This document shows positions 60,970-64,000 of a stretch of DNA of 64,000 nt, in pieces. Under the pieces are notes generated by a model. That model was not told the DNA's origin, did not search any database, and saw only the letters and a list, made by a program, of their open reading frames with translations. This stretch comes from a bacterium (GTDB taxonomy: Bacteria; Planctomycetota; Planctomycetia; Planctomycetales; Planctomycetaceae): positions 248,001 to 312,000 of the forward strand of contig WGME01000018.1 of the NCBI GenBank assembly GCA_016125225.1, in the 5' to 3' direction. Numbering within the stretch: position 1 is the first letter of the stretch; each line of letters starts with the position of its first letter. Both the position numbers and the translations under genes were made by a program.

Positions 60970-62268
60970 ATGCATGTCGCCATTGTGACCGCCGGTGGAG
61001 CGGGGATGTTTTGTGGATCGTGCCTGCACGACAATGCCTGGGCACGCGGCCTCAGGGAGGCCGGGGTCGATGTCACGTTGCTCCCCATGTACACGCCGAT
61101 TCGTGTCGATGATGAAGACCTCACATCGACACGGGTCTTCTATGGCGGCATCAATGTCTATCTCGATGTGCATGTCCCCGGCTGGCGATATCTGCCGAAG
61201 TGGATGACCCGCTGGGCCGATCGCCCGTCGCTGATCAACTGGGCGACCAAGTTCGGAGTGAGCAACGACGCCGCCGAGTTGGGGCAGATGACGGTGGCCA
61301 TGCTGCAGGGGCCAAAGGGTCCGCAGGCGCGCGAAGCGGACGAGTTGGTACAGTTTCTCGCCCGCGATCTGAAGCCGGACGTCATCATTTTCAGTAACGT
61401 GATGCTGGCCGCAGCGATCGAACCACTCAAAGCCGCGTTCTCGGGTCCGGTGTTGTGTTCGCTGCAAGGGGACGACATCTTTCTGGAGGGGCTGCGCGAT
61501 CCGTGGAAGTCGCAGGTGTTTGACCTGTTGCGGCCGATTGTCGCGAACATGGACGGCTTCCTCTTTCATAGCCGGTTCTATGCCGAGTTCATGGGAGAGT
61601 ACCTTGGTGTCCCCGCAGAGAAGCGGCACGAATTGCCGTTGGCGATCGATGTCCGCGGGCATCATGGAAAACCCCGGCCGAGATCTCAACCAGCGACGAT
61701 CGGGTATTTCGCGCGGCTCGCTCCGGAGAAAGGACTCAGAGAGTTGGTGCAGGCGGCGGTGCTGTTGAACAAGAAACGGCAGGATTTTCGGATCGTCGCC
61801 GGGGGATATGCTCCGCCACAGTTTCAACCCTATCAGAACCAGGTGCGGCAACTGGCCGAGCCACTGGGAGCGCGATTTGAGTGCGTCGGCAGTCCCGACA
61901 CATTAGAGGAGAAGACGTCGCTGTTCCAGACGTTCGACCTGCTCTCGGTACCGGCACCCTATCGGGAACCGAAGGGACTTTACATCCTGGAAGCCTGGGC
62001 GAACGGCGTTCCCGTGGTGCAGCCAGCACATGGGCACTTTCCAGAGATGGTCGAGGAACTCGGCGGCGGTTTCTGCGTGACGCCTGATAACTCGCAAGCG
62101 CTCGCCGATGGACTGGAACGACTGCTCGATGACGAAACGCTGCGGATGAGTTACGCCGAACAGGGTTGGCAAGGGGTGCGACAGCGTCACGACCTGCCCG
62201 CACTGGCAGCCCATAGCCAGTCTTTACTCGGGACATTGATCGCCGCCAACGGCAATAATCGCCGTTGA
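60970..62268 (+). CDS. Glycosyltransferase family 4 protein
   Basis: A 432-residue GT-B-fold glycosyltransferase. The N-terminal domain starts HVAIVTAGGAGMFCGSCLHDN, with the acceptor-side Gly-rich loop. The C-terminal GT4 domain has TIGYFARLAPEKGLRELVQA, then APYREPKGLYILEAWANGVPVVQP with the family E-x7-E motif (EPKGLYILE). Such enzymes transfer activated sugars in polysaccharide, glycolipid or glycogen synthesis. No cell-wall genes adjoin, so the pathway is unknown. Confidence 0.88.
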   Translation: MHVAIVTAGGAGMFCGSCLHDNAWARGLREAGVDVTLLPMYTPIRVDDEDLTSTRVFYGGINVYLDVHVPGWRYLPKWMTRWADRPSLINWATKFGVSNDAAELGQMTVAMLQGPKGPQAREADELVQFLARDLKPDVIIFSNVMLAAAIEPLKAAFSGPVLCSLQGDDIFLEGLRDPWKSQVFDLLRPIVANMDGFLFHSRFYAEFMGEYLGVPAEKRHELPLAIDVRGHHGKPRPRSQPATIGYFARLAPEKGLRELVQAAVLLNKKRQDFRIVAGGYAPPQFQPYQNQVRQLAEPLGARFECVGSPDTLEEKTSLFQTFDLLSVPAPYREPKGLYILEAWANGVPVVQPAHGHFPEMVEELGGGFCVTPDNSQALADGLERLLDDETLRMSYAEQGWQGVRQRHDLPALAAHSQSLLGTLIAANGNNRR

Positions 62269-62606
62269 TCAGTGGCAAAAGGATCATGACCACAGCGACT
62301 GCATCGGCTTTGGGTGCGACGGTGGGCGGCTCTATTCCTCATGTCCGGGCATCACGCAACATTCTATTTTCGAATGTGTTGCGTGAATTAATCGGGCAAG
62401 AAGCCGCATGGATTGTCTTGGCGCGGGGCTGAAACGCCGCCCCTACGACGAGTAAATCCGGAACAATCGCGAAACCCCGCAACTTCCGGATTATCGATAC
62501 AGTTTAACACGATCAGTGGCCGATACCATTCGCAGGTGCTCGGCTTTGCGCGGGCGCAGAGTCGGAATCGTTCCGAGATAACCGCGTCGATGGTCAGGGA
62601 ACGACA
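62269..62606. other. Gene-less stretch with one stem-loop before the BBP7 gene
   Basis: About 338 bp. TCACGCAACA (62352-62361) pairs with TGTTGCGTGA (62377-62386) across a loop that is itself partly palindromic. It may end transcription of the glycosyltransferase gene, though no T-run follows. A 47-residue plus-strand frame beginning at 62287 has no ribosome-binding site and is not called. Confidence 0.5.
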
Positions 62607-64000
62607 ATGCGGAAACGGCACTGGATTAAGAAGTTCCTCGGTGGTGCACTGCTGGCGGCTGCTCCCGCAGTCGGTCTTGCACAAGCTCCGGAAGGCAGTT
62701 GGGGTTCGCCAGCTACGGGTTATGCCCCGTATGTTGACCCTCAATCACCGCAAGCTGCGGCCTACGCTCCAACGTATGCCGGTTATCAGCAGGCGGGTTG
62801 GCCGGAAGGGGCTACGCAATGGCCTTATATTTCGCCTTACACGGCCCCGCCAGTTGATGAGCATACCTACCAGAATGGTTTCTGGTTCAATCGCCAGGTT
62901 CGCGACACTGGCCGCAAGTACTTCACGTACATGGCGGCGACGTTTAATACTTTTGCGGACCCGGACGATGTTGTGGTTGGGGATAACAATGCCCCGGGTT
63001 TTCTGGTGCTGCCCACCACGACAACTACCAACAACACCACAAATAATGCGGTGCTCCTTCCGGACGATATCGTCGCCCGTCATACGTGGGACGATGTTGA
63101 GAACCATCTCAGTGGTGGCGGATTCCGAGGGACTTTCGGCTGGATGAATCCGAATGACACCGGCGTCTTCATCACAGGATTCTGGGCTGAGGAAGGCTCC
63201 GCAGTCTACGACCCGCACAATCCGATTGGCGATCCATCACGCCCGGAAAGTACGTTGTCTGCACTGTATGGAGTCCCGCTGTTCGATGGCCAGGGTGAAA
63301 CCAGCCTGCCACTGCAACCCGGAGAAACAGAACCGGTTGTGGTTCCAGGCGGTGGCACGCAAGGCTACGACATGCAATACAAGCTGGCGTGGCAATCACA
63401 GGCCTACGGCATCGGCGGGGGCTTCATGGGCTCCTCGTTCTACAGCACTGATACCATCAAACTCCGACCAACCTTCGGACTCCGCTATTTGAACCTTCGG
63501 GAAAACGCGACGTTCGATGGTCAGAACAGCAACCTTGGGTATCTGGTATCCACAGGTGGTTCGGGAACCACGGGTGGCGGGAACAATGCTAATAACGGGA
63601 CACCACGTGGGCGTCCGGTTCCGGGATCCGTGGTCGGTGTCGGCTTGGTCGACCCACTGGTCTCCCATCTGCGATCGAACACGAAGTCGCAATTGGCAGG
63701 TCCGGAAATTGGCTTGGCCCTCGATCTTGGTGGCGACAAGTTCCTTATCCAGTTGCAATCAAAGTTGGGGATTCTCGCGAACCACTCCACCCGCGAAATC
63801 GACGGATTCGGAATTGGTCGGACACAAGTTCAGGTAGGTTCTCCTGCGATTGTACCGATCCCACTTGATCCGACCTTAACGTCGTTCCAACAACAGGAAT
63901 CGACGACCAGCGTCTCGCCAAGCTTTGAACAGTCGGTGATGGTCCGCATGCCGGTGCTGCAGTTCGTGCCGATCATTCGCAAGTCTCGGTTGTTCGAGAA
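62607..64000 (+). CDS. BBP7-family outer-membrane beta-barrel protein (partial at right edge)
   Basis: At least 464 residues without a stop, running off the window. AGGGA lies 7 bases before the ATG at 62607. The signal peptide is KKFLGGALLAAAPAVGLAQA. A Pro/Tyr/Gln-rich N-terminal segment (about 30-85) precedes the barrel, whose alternating strands include GGGFRGTFGWMNPNDTGVFI, FGLRYLNLRENATF and GPEIGLALDLGGDKFLIQLQ. This is the pattern of planctomycete BBP7 proteins, a lineage-specific outer-membrane barrel family of unknown transport role. An Asn/Thr-rich loop (about 138-147) is likely surface-exposed. Confidence 0.85.
   Translation, partial: MRKRHWIKKFLGGALLAAAPAVGLAQAPEGSWGSPATGYAPYVDPQSPQAAAYAPTYAGYQQAGWPEGATQWPYISPYTAPPVDEHTYQNGFWFNRQVRDTGRKYFTYMAATFNTFADPDDVVVGDNNAPGFLVLPTTTTTNNTTNNAVLLPDDIVARHTWDDVENHLSGGGFRGTFGWMNPNDTGVFITGFWAEEGSAVYDPHNPIGDPSRPESTLSALYGVPLFDGQGETSLPLQPGETEPVVVPGGGTQGYDMQYKLAWQSQAYGIGGGFMGSSFYSTDTIKLRPTFGLRYLNLRENATFDGQNSNLGYLVSTGGSGTTGGGNNANNGTPRGRPVPGSVVGVGLVDPLVSHLRSNTKSQLAGPEIGLALDLGGDKFLIQLQSKLGILANHSTREIDGFGIGRTQVQVGSPAIVPIPLDPTLTSFQQQESTTSVSPSFEQSVMVRMPVLQFVPIIRKSRLFE

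Overview
The window reads as a chromosomal segment of a planctomycete (order Planctomycetales, Planctomycetaceae-like; genus not resolvable by eye). The indicators are lineage-typical families: two DUF1559 pilin-like proteins with an N-terminal [16 protein letters not shown] leader and a third DUF1559 domain on a membrane anchor, a DUF1501 / DUF1549-DUF1553 / planctomycete cytochrome c-WD40 operon, an FG-GAP/UnbV lipoprotein, a PmoA-like (DUF6807) protein, and a BBP7-type outer-membrane barrel at the right edge. I called about 55 genes. No rRNA, tRNA, CRISPR array or insertion sequence was recognised.

Layout. 1-7 kb: the start of a heavy-metal P-type ATPase (cut by the left edge), a pair of REP-like palindromes, a secreted DJ-1/PfpI fusion, an alpha/beta hydrolase, a threonine-synthase-like enzyme and hypothetical proteins. 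7.4-18.3 kb: a type II secretion-like operon (secretin N-domain protein, GspE, F, G and H/I/J/K-like pseudopilins). Its 'GspD' is a stack of N-domains with no recognisable secretin pore. 18.3-22.1 kb: an L7/L12-like membrane protein, a divergent AroD-AroE fusion that has lost most catalytic residues, and a TPR / small membrane protein / FHA operon. 22.3-26.3 kb: DUF1559, lipoprotein, DUF3386 and DUF4198-kelch cluster. 26.4-35.9 kb: FG-GAP and TPR lipoproteins, a Bfd-like ferredoxin under a 19-bp palindrome resembling a Fur box, a secreted alpha/beta hydrolase, a GT-C-like membrane protein, a zinc-ribbon protein and a Tyr-rich secreted protein. 35.9-46.4 kb: a DUF1559/TM protein, an ABC-2 permease and the DUF1501 operon. 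46.5-54.5 kb: a divergent PAS-AraC regulator, csrA, a Gfo/Idh/MocA oxidoreductase, a GIY-YIG nuclease, an MBL hydrolase, a PmoA-like protein, a secreted PDZ-caspase, and an A24 prepilin-peptidase-like protein lacking both catalytic aspartates. 54.7-64 kb: a sigma-54 activator followed by a DUF1559 gene with a good -24/-12 promoter match, a lipoprotein, Nudix, an AhpD-like protein, a glycosyltransferase 4 and a partial BBP7 barrel.

How it fits together. Envelope functions dominate: a pilus/T2SS-like assembly machine, pilin-like DUF1559 proteins with paired lipoproteins, and large exported c-type cytochrome/WD40 proteins. Three regulatory links can be read from sequence: a sigma-54 activator with a promoter on its neighbour; an AraC regulator divergent from the DUF1501 operon; and one palindrome at two loci, one of them before a Bfd gene. 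The observations most worth following are the degenerate enzymes (AroDE-like, A24-like), the secretin without a pore, the secreted PDZ-caspase, the duplicated palindrome, the heptamer repeat filling the gspF ribosome-binding region, and a small two-helix gene split by an in-frame amber codon. Coordinates, motifs and palindromes come from reading the sequence. Family names come from recalled family signatures, not database searches.
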